Origin: Mycobacterium sp. ITM-2016-00317 | Lineage (GTDB): Bacteria; Actinomycetota; Actinomycetes; Mycobacteriales; Mycobacteriaceae | Reading direction: 5' to 3' | DNA length: 64,000 nucleotides | NCBI RefSeq assembly: GCF_002968295.1 | Contig: NZ_CP134399.1 | Coordinates: forward strand, 3,410,001-3,474,000 | Part shown: positions 9,658 to 19,276 of the stretch, piece after piece | Layout of the letters: each line of letters begins with the position of its first letter | Position numbering within the stretch: position 1 is the stretch's first letter | Made by a program: the position numbers and the translations under genes | Notes under the pieces: model-generated | Seen by the model: only the letters and a program-made list of their open reading frames with translations | Database searches by the model: none | What the model was told of the DNA's origin: nothing

Positions 9658-12445
9658 CTACCCGGCATCAACTGCTACGACGCCGCGCCGAACGTCTGCG
9701 ATGGCGCGTTTCGCGGTTGCCCGCAACGTAGCTGACGGCGCCGCGCCACGAACCTGGTCGAGGAGATCGAGCACCTGGCGGCACCAGCGGACGAAATCGC
9801 CCGCCGACATCGACACGCCGGTGCCCGTGGTGTCCGAGGCCGCCAGCGCGGACGCGAGATCGCCTGTGCAGGCCCACCGGTGCACCGCGGCAGCGAAGCC
9901 GTCGTCGGGTTCCCGGCTCGGCGCGATGCGGTGTCGTTGCTCGTCGGCGCGCAGCTGCGACCACAGTCGCTGGGTCTGGTTCAGCGCGCGGCGCAGCTTG
10001 CCCGTGGGGATGTCCGAACCCTCGCCGGCCCGGTTGCCGGGGCCGTCGCGGCGCGATTCGTAGAGCACCACCGACAGCGCGGCGGTCAACTCCGCGGGGT
10101 CGAGGCCTTCCCACACTCCGGTGCGCAGGCATTCGGCGACCAGCAGGTCACATTCGCTGTAGATGCGGGCCAGCAGCTTGCCGTCGTCGGTGACCACAGG
10201 CGCGTCGGCCCCGTCCTCGGCGCTGCCTGCGGCCCGTTCGGCGATGTAGCCGCGTTCGGTGAGCAGCGCGACGATCCGGTCGAACGTCAGGGCCAGCGAG
10301 TTCGTCGCGGCGGCGATCTTCTTGCGCAGCTGCTCGTTGTCGCGTTCGATCCGCAGGTAGCGCTCGGCGACGCGGGCCCTGTCCTCCCGGTCGGGCAGGC
10401 CGTGAGCCCGGTGCGCACGCAACCGGTTCCGCAACGCGCCCAATTCGGGGTCCACGTCCGGCTCGTCCTGCGGGCCGCCGCTGCGGCGGGCGCGCGCCGA
10501 CGGGACGTCCAGACCGGCGGCCGCCGAGCGCAGCGCCGAGGCCAGGTCGCGACGGGCCCGCGGATTGCGGTGCTCGACGTGTTTGGGCAGCGACATCCTG
10601 CCGACCGGGCCCGTCCCGCCCGCGTAGTCGGCCGACGAGATCCGGCCCGCCCAGCGATGCTCGGACAGCACCAGCGGGCGCGGATCCTCGTCGTCGCGTG
10701 CGGGTTCGAGCACCACGGCCAGTCCGCCGTGGCGGCCCCGGGTGATCGAGATGATGTCGCCGCGGCGCAACGCGGTCAACGCGTCGCTGGTGGCCTGGCG
10801 CCGCTGCAGCCGAGACGCCCGCGACTGCGCCCGCTCCCGCTCGGAGATCTGCGCGCGCAACCGGACGTAATCGAGGATCGCCGCATCCCGGCCGCCCATC
10901 TCGGCGGCGAGTTCGGCGAGCATCCGCTCCCCCCGTTCGACGCCGCGGACCAGGCCCACCACCGAGCGGTCGGCCTGGTACTGGGCGAAGGACCGCTCCA
11001 GCAGCTGGTGGGCCTGGGCGGGTCCCATCTGGTGCACCAGGTTGATCGTCATGTTGTAGGTCGGGGCGAACGAGCTGCGCAGCGGGAACGTCCGCGTCGA
11101 CGCCAGCCCGGCCACCTCGGCCGGGTCGACGTCCGGATTCCACAGCACCACCGCGTGGCCCTCGATGTCGATGCCGCGCCGGCCCGCCCGGCCGGTCAGC
11201 TGCGTGTACTCCCCCGGGGTCAGCGGCATGTGCTGCTCGCCGTTGTACTTGACCAGCTTCTCCAGCACCACGGTGCGGGCAGGCATGTTGATGCCCAATG
11301 CCAGTGTCTCGGTCGCGAACACGGCTTTGACCAGCCCTGCGGTGAACAACTCCTCGACGGTGTGGCGGAACGTCGGCAGCATCCCGGCGTGGTGGGCCGC
11401 GATGCCGCGCAACAACCCTTCGCGCCACTCGTGGAAGTCGAGCACGATCAGGTCGGAGTCGTTGAGGTCGGCGGTGCGCCGGTCCACGATCTCGGCGATG
11501 CGCACCCGCTCCTCCTGGGTGGTCAGCCGCAGCGGCGACCGCAGGCACTGTTTGACCGCGGCGTCGCAGCCGGCCCGGGAGAAGATGAACGTGATCGCGG
11601 GCAGCAGGTCGGCGCTCTGCAGGACGCCGACCACGTCCACCCGGCTCGGCGCCCGGTACAGGCTCGGGGGCCGGCCGTCCCCGGCCGCGCGGCTGCCAGT
11701 CGGCGAGCCGTTCGGCCTCCCGCCGATGCGCGATGTGGCGCAACAGTTCCGGGTCGACGAGCAGATCCCGCCCGGACGCGGCGGAGGCTCGGTAGTCGAA
11801 CAGGTCCATCAGCCGCTTGCCGACCATGACGTGCTGCCACAGGGGCACCGGGCGGTGTTCGTCGACGACCACGGTGGTGTCACCGCGCACCGCCTTGATC
11901 CAGCCGCCGAACTCCTCGGCGTTGCTCACCGTCGCCGACAGGCTGACCAGGCGGACGTCCTCGGGCAGGTGCAGGATCACCTCCTCCCACACCGCGCCGC
12001 GCATCCGGTCGGCGAGGAAGTGCACCTCGTCCATCACCACGTACGAAAGGCCGTGCAGTGCGGGTGAATCCGCATACAGCATGTTGCGCAGCACCTCCGT
12101 GGTCATCACCACCACGTCGGCGTCGCCGTTGATGTTCTGGTCTCCGGTGAGCAGGCCGATGCGCTCGGGCCCGTACCTGCGGACCAGGTCGTTGTGTTTC
12201 TGGTTGCTCAGCGCCTTGATCGGGGTGGTGTAGAAGCACTTGCGTCCCGCGGCCAGCGCCAGGTGCACCGCGAACTCACCGACCACGGTCTTGCCCGCCC
12301 CGGTGGGGGCGCAGACCAGCACCCCGTGGCCCTGGGCCAGCGCGTCGCAGGCGCGGCGCTGGAATCCGTCCAGTTCGAAGGGCAGCAGCGCGGTGAACGC
12401 CGCCAGGCTGTCGGGCGGCGGGCCCGGCTCAGGTGGCGTCGTCAT
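9658..12445 (-). pseudogene. helY: ATP-dependent helicase HelY, interrupted by one apparent single-base insertion
   Basis: This Ski2-like DEVH helicase acts on RNA or DNA. The N-terminal part (from ATG 12445) has Walker A APTGAGKTVV and motif II VMDEVHFLAD, then leaves frame near 11666-11672. The rest, in another frame, has FSRAGC, ATETLALGINMPAR and QLTGRAGRRGID and runs to the stop at 9658 (VVAVDAG). Removing one base from a run of five G at 11666-11670 joins both halves without a gap, giving about 928 residues, close to M. tuberculosis HelY (906). All helicase motifs are otherwise intact, so a sequencing error is more likely than gene loss. The start overlaps the end of tatC by 17 nt. Confidence 0.88.
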
Positions 12446-13379
12446 CGACCACGAGACGGGACGGGGCAGGCACTGCCGTCGGTGCCTCGACCGGCTCCAC
12501 CGGGCCGATCGGGGCGGCCTCGTCGTCGTCGACGCCGTCCAGGCCCGCCCGCCGTGCCTTGCGCCGGTCACTGACCCGCGCGACCTGGATGGCCATCTCC
12601 ATCAGCGCCGTCATCGCCAGCGCCAGCGCCAGCATCGAGAACGGATCCGAACCCGGGGTGACGAACGCGCAGAACACGAACACGCCCATGATGAGGCCGC
12701 GGCGCCACGCCTTGAGCCGCTCGTAGGTCAGGATGCCGACCTGGTTGAGCATGATGATCAGCAGCGGGAACTCGAAGCTGATCCCGAACACCAGCAGCAG
12801 GTTGATCAGGAAGCCGAAGTACTGGTCACCCGAGAGCGCGGTCACCTGCACGTCGCTGCCGACGGTCAACAGGAAGCTCAACGCCTTGGACAGCACGACG
12901 TAGGCCAGGATCGCGCCGGAGACGAACAGCACCGCCCCGACGGTGACGAACGCGACCGCGAAACGGCGCTCCTTGGCGTAGAGGCCGGGGGTGATGAACG
13001 CCCACACCTGATAGAGCCACACCGGGCAGGCCATCACGATGCCCGCGGTCATGGCGACCTTCAGGCGCAGCATGAACTGGTCGAACGGCGCGGTCGCCAG
13101 CAGCCGGCACTCGCCGTCGGGCGTGATCGACGCGCGCGCCGAGTCCGGCAGCGCACAGTAAGGGCCGCGCAGCCAGTCGCCGAGGCTGGGCAGGCCGAAC
13201 ACTCCGTGGCTGTACCAGAGGAAACCGACGATCGTCGTCAGCAGCACGGCGAGCACGGAGATCAGCAGCCTGCTGCGTAGCTCGGTGAGGTGGTCGACCA
13301 GCGACATGGTGCCGTCGGGGTTGACCCGGGCACGCCGCTGTCGCGGATCGAGCTTCTTGAAGAGTCCGGGAATCTGCAC
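12429..13379 (-). CDS. tatC: Sec-independent protein translocase TatC
   Basis: The 316-residue protein has six predicted membrane helices. The TatC hallmarks are present: [15 protein letters not shown] near the N-terminus, the [10 protein letters not shown] loop and the [10 protein letters not shown] segment. With TatA/TatB it forms the receptor for twin-arginine signal peptides in the cytoplasmic membrane. GTG 13379 is chosen because the next residues ([11 protein letters not shown]) match the family start; the longer frame adds 13 unlikely residues. The C-terminal acidic, Pro/Val-rich tail is typical of mycobacteria. It lies 75 nt after tatA. Confidence 0.94.
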   Translation of the reverse strand: MQIPGLFKKLDPRQRRARVNPDGTMSLVDHLTELRSRLLISVLAVLLTTIVGFLWYSHGVFGLPSLGDWLRGPYCALPDSARASITPDGECRLLATAPFDQFMLRLKVAMTAGIVMACPVWLYQVWAFITPGLYAKERRFAVAFVTVGAVLFVSGAILAYVVLSKALSFLLTVGSDVQVTALSGDQYFGFLINLLLVFGISFEFPLLIIMLNQVGILTYERLKAWRRGLIMGVFVFCAFVTPGSDPFSMLALALAMTALMEMAIQVARVSDRRKARRAGLDGVDDDEAAPIGPVEPVEAPTAVPAPSRLVVDDDAT

Positions 13380-13454
13380 GGGTGGATGCCTAGATGCTGC
13401 GCACCGGCGCGAAGTCACGCACGCGGCCGGAGCCGCGTGTCACGAGTCGACCGA

Positions 13455-13700
13455 TCAGGCGGAGCGCTTGTCCGTCGACGGCTCGGATTCGGGCACGCGC
13501 TCCGAAGCGATCTGCGTCGGAGTCTCCGGCCGATCGGACTTCGGCGGGTGCGATTCCGCCTGCATCTCCTTGATCTCGGACTTGAAGATGCGCATCGACT
13601 TGCCCAGCGAGCGCGCTGCGTCCGGGAGCTTCTTGGCACCGAAGAGCAGCACGAACACGGCGATGACGATGACCCAGTGCCAGGGTTGTAGACCACCCAA
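13455..13700 (-). CDS. tatA: Sec-independent protein translocase TatA
   Basis: The 81-residue protein has one membrane helix ([15 protein letters not shown]), then the amphipathic helix [21 protein letters not shown] and an acidic tail. This is the classical TatA/E layout, with TatA oligomers forming the translocation element. The start is TTG at 13700 with a GGAGG site 8 nt upstream; no ATG or GTG fits. It is transcribed with tatC and probably with pafABC upstream. Confidence 0.94.
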   Translation of the reverse strand: MGGLQPWHWVIVIAVFVLLFGAKKLPDAARSLGKSMRIFKSEIKEMQAESHPPKSDRPETPTQIASERVPESEPSTDKRSA

Positions 13701-13730
13701 TTTGGTTACCTCCAGACGTCTGCGCCGAGT

Positions 13731-14726
13731 TTACCCGTCCACCGGTTCCACGCCGACCCGACCGACCCGATAGGCCTCCAGCGCGGCGGCCGCGGACTGC
13801 CGCACCCGCTCGGCCAGCTCCGGGGGGTCCAGCACCCGCACCGCCGAGCCGAACCCGAGCACGAACCGCGCCATCCACGCCTCCGAGGCGTAGGTCATCG
13901 CCGCCTCGCACGAGCCGTCGGCGAATTCGCGTAGCACCCGCAGCGGGTAGTAGTCGAACATCCAGCCCGCCGACCGGTCGATGAGCAGCGTCGCGGTCGG
14001 CAGCGACGGGTCGGCGGTGTCGGGATCGAACAGCGAGGTGTCCGGCGCGGCCTGCACCGCGGGCGGCGGCGGCGCCGACGGCTCGTCGAGCACCCGGGCG
14101 TCGACGATCCGGTCGAAGCGGAACAGCCGCACCGCCTCGGCGGACCGGCACCACGCCTCCAGGTAGCTGTGGTCGGCGACCAGCACCACCCGGATCGGGT
14201 CCACCACCCGGCTCGACAGCGTGTCGTGGGAGGCGGCGTAGTACTCGATCGCCAGCGCCCGGTCGTCGCGCAGCGCGGTGCGCACGGCCGCGACCGCCTC
14301 GCTCTCCACCGGTGCGGGTTCCTCGACCGCGGCACCCTCCACGCCGTGGCCGACCGTGCCCGCGGCGGATTCGATCTTCGCGATCGCGCTGCGCGCGGCC
14401 TCCGGGTCGACCATCCCGGGGACGTCGACCAGGGCGCGCAGCGCCACCAGCACGCCGGTGGCCTCCGGCGAGGTCAGTCGCAGCGGATGGTCGATGCCGG
14501 CCGAGAACGTCACCTCGATGGTGTCGCCGGAGAACTCGAAGTCGATGAGGTCGCCGGGGCCGTAGCCAGGCAGCCCGCACATCCACAGCTGGTTGAGGTC
14601 CTCGCGCAGCTGCTTGACGCTGACGCCGAGCTCGGTGGCGGCCTCGGTGTAGGTGATCCTGGGGTTGGCCTGGAAATACGGCACCATGTTGAGCAGCCGC
14701 ACGAGACGCTCGCTGACCGCCGTCAC
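13731..14726 (-). CDS. pafC: Transcriptional activator subunit PafC (WYL domain)
   Basis: The 331-residue protein has an N-terminal winged helix (residues about 1-60; LVRLLNMVPYFQ, TELGVSVKQLREDL) and a WYL-type ligand-sensing domain (YLEAWCRSAEAVRLFRFDRI). A C-terminal extension follows. PafB and PafC form the dimeric activator of the LexA/RecA-independent DNA-damage response in mycobacteria. The GTG start overlaps the pafB stop (GTGA). The frame runs much further upstream but only as a shadow of pafB. Confidence 0.93.
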   Translation of the reverse strand: MTAVSERLVRLLNMVPYFQANPRITYTEAATELGVSVKQLREDLNQLWMCGLPGYGPGDLIDFEFSGDTIEVTFSAGIDHPLRLTSPEATGVLVALRALVDVPGMVDPEAARSAIAKIESAAGTVGHGVEGAAVEEPAPVESEAVAAVRTALRDDRALAIEYYAASHDTLSSRVVDPIRVVLVADHSYLEAWCRSAEAVRLFRFDRIVDARVLDEPSAPPPPAVQAAPDTSLFDPDTADPSLPTATLLIDRSAGWMFDYYPLRVLREFADGSCEAAMTYASEAWMARFVLGFGSAVRVLDPPELAERVRQSAAAALEAYRVGRVGVEPVDG

Positions 14727-15736
14727 CGCGTCTGCGCCCCTCGCGCGTCCCCGGCCGGCGCCAGCTGGGCCTGCAGCCGGGCGATCACGTCGTCGCGCAG
14801 GGACTGCGGTTCCAGCGCGAGCGCGTCGGCCCCGTAGCTGGCGACCTCGCGGGCCAGCTTGTCGAACATGTCGATGTCCACGGTGATCTCGTCGGCCCGG
14901 CCACCGACCGTCATCGGACCGACCACGGTGCCCCGCCGGCGCAGCGCGGTGGCGCGGCCGTCGGCGACCCACACCCGGGCCTGCCCGGCGGCGGGCCACT
15001 CGCCCACCACCCGGTTCACGATCTCGCGCAGATCCGTCCCGGCCGGTCGGCTGACCGCACCCGGCGGGCCGATGGGGGTGACGTCGGTGCCGATGCGGGA
15101 CAGCCGGAACGTCCGCACGGCGTCGCGGTCGCGGTCGTGGCCGACCAGGTACCACCGGCCCCGGTCGGTGACCACACCCCAGGGTTCGACCGTGCGCGTC
15201 ACGTACGGCTCACTGCGCGAGGGCCGGTGCCGGAACTGCACGGCACGGCCGGAGTTGATCGCGGACAACAGGATTCCGAGCACCTCCTCCGATCCCCGCA
15301 GCCCGGGCAGCGCCGCGGTCGAGGTGATCGTGACGTCGTCGTCGGTGGGCTCGATGTCGATGCCCGCGGCGCGCAGCTTCAGCAGCGCACTCTGGGTCGC
15401 GGTGATCAGCTCCGGCGACTCCCACAGCTGAGTCGCCACCGCCACCGCGGCCGCCTCGTCGGGAGTCAGCTCCACCGCGGGCAGCGCGTAGGCCTCCCGG
15501 TTGATCCGGTATCCCTCCGTGGGGTCGCTCGGCGACACCCGCCCGGTCTCCAGCGGGATGCCGAGGTCGCGCAGTTCGTTCTTGTCGCGCTCGAACATCC
15601 GCGAGAAGGCTTCGTCGCTGGCGCCCTCGGAGTACCCGAACACCGTCTCACGGATCCGGTCCGCGGTGATGAAGGACCGCGTGGACAGCAACGCGATGAC
15701 CAGATTCATCAGGCGTTCGACTTTCGAGATCCCCAC
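14723..15736 (-). CDS. pafB: Transcriptional activator subunit PafB (WYL domain)
   Basis: The 337-residue protein has a winged helix at residues about 5-70 (ERLMNLVIALLSTRSFITAD), a WYL domain (VTDRGRWYLVGHDRDRDAVRTFRLSRI) and a C-terminal extension. It pairs with PafC to activate DNA-repair genes when the WYL domains sense a damage-linked ligand. The GTG start lies 105 nt downstream of the pafA stop. The adjacency to pafA names the genes but does not imply a role in pupylation. Confidence 0.93.
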   Translation of the reverse strand: MGISKVERLMNLVIALLSTRSFITADRIRETVFGYSEGASDEAFSRMFERDKNELRDLGIPLETGRVSPSDPTEGYRINREAYALPAVELTPDEAAAVAVATQLWESPELITATQSALLKLRAAGIDIEPTDDDVTITSTAALPGLRGSEEVLGILLSAINSGRAVQFRHRPSRSEPYVTRTVEPWGVVTDRGRWYLVGHDRDRDAVRTFRLSRIGTDVTPIGPPGAVSRPAGTDLREIVNRVVGEWPAAGQARVWVADGRATALRRRGTVVGPMTVGGRADEITVDIDMFDKLAREVASYGADALALEPQSLRDDVIARLQAQLAPAGDARGAQTR

Positions 15737-15804
15737 GGGTTAGAGCTTAAGGCGCGTTCGGCGAGTTCCCCGCCACGAGCACGCGGCGGCGCGGTCGGGT
15801 CCGG

Positions 15805-15850
15805 TCACATCGACGCCCCGGGATCACATGGAGGCCCCAATTCACATGGA
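15805..15850 (-). repeat. Three short direct repeats echoing the pafA stop region
   Basis: The end of pafA (TCCATGTGA on the minus strand, 15842-15850) is followed by the same nine bases at 15824-15832 and a one-mismatch copy at 15805-15813, with spacings of 18 and 19 nt. It looks like a small tandem duplication of the gene end. Confidence 0.6.
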
Positions 15851-17200
15851 AGCGATGAGCCGCTTGACCCTCTCGTCGACGGACCGGAACGGGTCCTTGC
15901 ACAGCACGGTGCGCTGCGCCTGATCGTTGAGCTTGAGGTGCACCCAGTCGACGGTGAAGTCCCGGCCGGCTTCCTGGGCGGCGCTGATGAACTCGCCGCG
16001 CAGTTTGGCCCTGGTCGTCTGCGGCGGGGTGTTGACCGCGGCGTCGATCTCCTCGTCGGTGGTGATCCGGGCGGCCAGGCCCTTGCGCTGCAGCAGGTCG
16101 AACACGCCGCGGCCCCGCTTGATGTCGTGGTAGGCCAGGTCGAGCTGGCTGATCTTCGGGTCGGACAGCTCCATGTTGTAGCGGTCCTGGTAGCGCTGGA
16201 ACAGCTTGCGCTTGATCACCCAGTCGATCTCGGTGTCGACCTTGGCGAAGTCCTGGCTCTCCACGGCGTCGAGCTGGCGACCCCACAGGTCGACCACCTG
16301 GTCGATCTCGGTGTTGGGTTCGCGGGTCTGCAGGTACTCCACCGCGCGGGCGTAGTACTCGCGCTGGATGTCCAGCGCGCTGGCCTGCCTACCGCCGGCC
16401 AGCCGCACCGGCCGCCGGCCGGTCAGATCGTGGCTGACCTCGCGGATCGCCCGGATCGGGTTGTCCAGGGAGAAGTCCCGGAACGCCACCCCGGCCTCGA
16501 TCATCTCCAGCACCAGCGACGCCGAGCCCACCTTGAGCATCGTGGAGGACTCGGCCATGTTCGAGTCACCGACGATCACGTGCAGCCGGCGGTACTTCTC
16601 GGCGTCGGCGTGAGGTTCGTCGCGGGTGTTGATGATCGGACGCGACCGGGTCGTCGCCGAGGAGACGCCCTCCCAGATGTGCTCCGCCCGTTGGGACAGG
16701 CAGAACGTCGCCGCCTTCGGGGTCTGCAGCACCTTGCCCGCCCCGCAGATCAGCTGGCGGGTGACCAGGAACGGCAGCAGCACGTCGGAGATGCGGGAGA
16801 ACTCGCCGGCGCGGACGATCAGGTAGTTCTCGTGGCAGCCGTAGGAGTTGCCCGCCGAGTCGGTGTTGTTCTTGAACAGGTAGATGTCGCCGCCGATACC
16901 CTCGTCGGTCAGCCGCTGTTCGGCGTCGACGAGCAGGTCCTCCAGCACCCGTTCACCGGCGCGGTCGTGGGTGACCAGCTGCGTGAGGCTGTCACATTCG
17001 GCGGTCGCATACTCGGGATGGCTGCCGACGTCGAGATACAGGCGGGCACCGTTTCGGAGGAAGACATTGCTGCTGCGGCCCCACGACACCACCCGGCGGA
17101 ACAGATAGCGGGCGACCTCGTCGGGACTCAACCGGCGATGGCCGTGGAACGTGCAGGTCACGCCGAATTCGGTCTCGATGCCCATGATTCGTCGCTGCAC
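15842..17200 (-). CDS. pafA: Pup--protein ligase PafA
   Basis: The 452-residue protein has exactly the M. tuberculosis length. PafA uses ATP to phosphorylate the C-terminal Glu of Pup and attaches it to substrate lysines, marking proteins for the proteasome. Visible residues: Glu9 in MGIETEFG (Mg/ATP), Asp57 in [14 protein letters not shown] (catalytic base), and the [18 protein letters not shown] block. GTG 17200 was selected by this length match and by a TAGTCT -10 box 7 nt upstream. The paralogue dop lies 16 kb away in the same window. Confidence 0.96.
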   Translation of the reverse strand: MQRRIMGIETEFGVTCTFHGHRRLSPDEVARYLFRRVVSWGRSSNVFLRNGARLYLDVGSHPEYATAECDSLTQLVTHDRAGERVLEDLLVDAEQRLTDEGIGGDIYLFKNNTDSAGNSYGCHENYLIVRAGEFSRISDVLLPFLVTRQLICGAGKVLQTPKAATFCLSQRAEHIWEGVSSATTRSRPIINTRDEPHADAEKYRRLHVIVGDSNMAESSTMLKVGSASLVLEMIEAGVAFRDFSLDNPIRAIREVSHDLTGRRPVRLAGGRQASALDIQREYYARAVEYLQTREPNTEIDQVVDLWGRQLDAVESQDFAKVDTEIDWVIKRKLFQRYQDRYNMELSDPKISQLDLAYHDIKRGRGVFDLLQRKGLAARITTDEEIDAAVNTPPQTTRAKLRGEFISAAQEAGRDFTVDWVHLKLNDQAQRTVLCKDPFRSVDERVKRLIASM

Positions 17201-17207
17201 CTCATCG

Positions 17208-17213
17208 AGACTA
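17208..17213 (-). promoter_or_regulatory. -10 box for pafA, leaderless
   Basis: TAGTCT on the minus strand ends 7 nt before GTG 17200. The same hexamer and spacing occur before the RecB-like gene at 40567. Confidence 0.6.
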
Positions 17214-17303
17214 CTTGTTGCGAGGCTCACAGGGCGGCCGGACACTCGACGAGCCCTGTGGATAACCCGGCCGGACCGGCCTCGGGGTCTGTCAGCATGA
17301 GCC

Positions 17304-17582
17304 ATGGGGGAAATCGCTCACGTCGACACCGACCGCCTGCACGCGCTGGCGGGACGCTTCGACGGCACGGCGTCCGCGGTCGCCGACATGTCGCGGCCCG
17401 TGCTGGAACCGGGCGCGCTGCCCGCCGCGGTGGTGTCGGGGTTGGGGATCGACGCGCTGCTCGCGCCGCAACTGCAGGGCGTCGTCGCCGACCTGGCCGA
17501 CTGGGCCGCGGCCGCCCGCAGCGCCGCCGCGGCGTTCGCCGACACCGACGCCGTCAACGGCGGGCGGTTCACGCCGCGGTGA
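17304..17582 (+). CDS. Small type VII secretion-associated protein (ESX-like, Rv2078-like)
   Basis: The 92-residue Ala-rich helical protein begins [24 protein letters not shown], the pattern of mycobacterial ESAT-6-like/DUF2580 proteins. A second helix ([19 protein letters not shown]) follows after a central turn. No WxG and no YxxxD/E signal is seen, so secretion is uncertain. Its stop overlaps the GTG of the downstream hydrolase by 4 nt, the same pairing as Rv2078-Rv2079 in M. tuberculosis. It is likely a partner or chaperone of that hydrolase. Confidence 0.7.
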   Translation: MGEIAHVDTDRLHALAGRFDGTASAVADMSRPVLEPGALPAAVVSGLGIDALLAPQLQGVVADLADWAAAARSAAAAFADTDAVNGGRFTPR

Positions 17583-19276
17583 CCGCCCCGACCGTCTCGA
17601 CGGCGCAGCGGTGGCGGCCCGAGGCGCTGCTGGGGTTGAGCGCCGGCTGTGACGACGCCGCGCGCACACTCACCGCTTTGGTCGACGATGCCGCGGCTGA
17701 AGCCGAACGCAGCCGGGACCACTGGACGGGTGCGGCCGCCGACGCCGCCCGCGAACGCGCACAGCAGATCTCCGCCGTCGCCGCCGAGGTGGCCCGGCGT
17801 CTGGTGACGGCGTCGGTGGCCGCGCGGGACGGCGCCGAGCAGATCACCGCGGCCCGCGCCCACCTGCTCGACGAGGTCGAGCGGGCGCGCCGCGACGGCC
17901 TCGACGTCGCCGACGACGGTTCGGTCACCGTCGCCTCCGCCCCGTCCTCGCTGCTGGTGCTGCTCGCGGGCGGTCAGGAGGCGGTGGCCGTCGACATGCT
18001 CGAAGTCCGGGCCCGGGAGATGAGCGCACGGATCGGTGAGGCGTTGCGCAGGCTGGGTGCGGCCGACGCCGACGCCGCCGACGACATCGCCGCGGCGCTG
18101 GCGGTGTTCGCTGCGCCGGTGCTTGAGCGGCCCGCCGCACCGGTGCTTGAGCGGCCCGCCGCACCGGTGCTTGAGCGGCCCGCCGCGACGGTGCCCGCCG
18201 GGGCGTGGCCCGTGCGCGCCGCCGATGTCGTCGACGCCTGGCCGAGCATGAGCCAGGACCGGATCGCCGCCCAGGTCGCGGCGATGACCCCGGAGCAGCG
18301 CCAGCGGCTGCTGGCCGACTTTCCGGAGCAGGTCGGCAACACCGACGGGATTCCCTGGGACATGCGCGCCGCGGCCAACCGGCTCAACATCGCGGCCGCG
18401 ATCCTCGCCGAGACCGGTTCGGACGGCCCGTCGCGGGACCGCATCGCGTTCTACCGCGGCCTGCTCGGCGAGATCGACGATCCGGCCGGCCGCGGCCGCA
18501 TCACCCGCACGATCGTGGCGTTCGACCCCGGCCGGGCGTCGCTGGTCGAGCTCAACGGTGATCTCGCCGCCGCGCGCAGCCTCGCGGTGCTGGTGCCCGG
18601 GGTGAACACCACGATCGAGGGTTCGGCGGCCAACACGGCCACCGCGCAGCGTTTCGTCGCGGCGACGGGCGGGGACGTCGCGGTGATCACGTACCTGGGC
18701 GGGCCGTTCCCGCAGGTGCACAACCCCGCCGACGTGGTCTTCGACGCCGCCGACCCGCGCTACGCACTCGAGATGGCGCCCCGGCTGGTGGCCTTCAGCG
18801 AGGACGTGGACCGGCAGGTGCCCGACGGCGTACTGGTGACCGTGATGGGCCATTCGTACGGCGGGTCGATCGTCGGCACCGCCGAGACACTCGGGCTGAC
18901 GTCGGACCGCACCCTGTTCCTGGCCGCCGCGGGCGCCGGGGTCGGCGTCGACGACCCCGGCGACTGGCGCAACCGCAATCCCGCCGTCCAGCGCTACTCG
19001 ATGACCGCGCCCGGCGACTTCATCGAGCTGGTCCAGGGCATCCCCGGTGGCCGCCACGGCGCCGACCCGGATGAGATGAGCGGGGTGATCCGTTTGCGCA
19101 CAGGCGTTTACGACGACGGGGGTGCGGTGGCGGGCTGGGATGCCCACAGCGGCATGCTGAACCGGCCTTCGGACGCGTGGCGGACGATCCTGGCGGTGAT
19201 CACCGGGGATCGCCGCACCGTGGACCGCGCCGCGGTGGGCGTCAGTCCCGGGCCGTCCAGCCCAGCCGGCGGCTGA
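17579..19276 (+). CDS. DUF1023 alpha/beta-hydrolase with N-terminal helical type VII-like domain (Rv2079-like)
   Basis: The 565-residue protein has an N-terminal helical region (about 1-170), a linker with three copies of APVLERPA (residues 179-202) and an alpha/beta-hydrolase domain. The nucleophile elbow is GHSYGG with Ser426, and a late GWDAHSGM could supply the catalytic His. No signal peptide is visible. DUF1023 hydrolases in mycobacteria often sit next to ESX-like proteins; the substrate is unknown. The GTG at 17579 overlaps the stop of the small upstream protein. The last 35 nt overlap the 3' end of the IclR gene on the other strand. Confidence 0.82.
   Translation: MTAPTVSTAQRWRPEALLGLSAGCDDAARTLTALVDDAAAEAERSRDHWTGAAADAARERAQQISAVAAEVARRLVTASVAARDGAEQITAARAHLLDEVERARRDGLDVADDGSVTVASAPSSLLVLLAGGQEAVAVDMLEVRAREMSARIGEALRRLGAADADAADDIAAALAVFAAPVLERPAAPVLERPAAPVLERPAATVPAGAWPVRAADVVDAWPSMSQDRIAAQVAAMTPEQRQRLLADFPEQVGNTDGIPWDMRAAANRLNIAAAILAETGSDGPSRDRIAFYRGLLGEIDDPAGRGRITRTIVAFDPGRASLVELNGDLAAARSLAVLVPGVNTTIEGSAANTATAQRFVAATGGDVAVITYLGGPFPQVHNPADVVFDAADPRYALEMAPRLVAFSEDVDRQVPDGVLVTVMGHSYGGSIVGTAETLGLTSDRTLFLAAAGAGVGVDDPGDWRNRNPAVQRYSMTAPGDFIELVQGIPGGRHGADPDEMSGVIRLRTGVYDDGGAVAGWDAHSGMLNRPSDAWRTILAVITGDRRTVDRAAVGVSPGPSSPAGG
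18113..18184 (+). repeat. In-frame 24-bp tandem repeat, three copies
   Basis: Three near-identical 24-nt units (one base differs in unit 1) encode APVLERPA three times in the linker of the DUF1023 hydrolase. Being a multiple of three, copy-number change would keep the frame. Confidence 0.95.

Noticed and set aside
9880-11829. Long plus-strand open frame opposite helY
   Set aside because: Low-complexity composition typical of an antisense shadow; helY motifs lie on the other strand.
15137-17578. Upstream extension of the DUF1023 hydrolase frame across pafB and pafA
   Set aside because: The extension is antisense to two conserved genes. The hydrolase start is set by the GTGA overlap with the small type VII-like gene.
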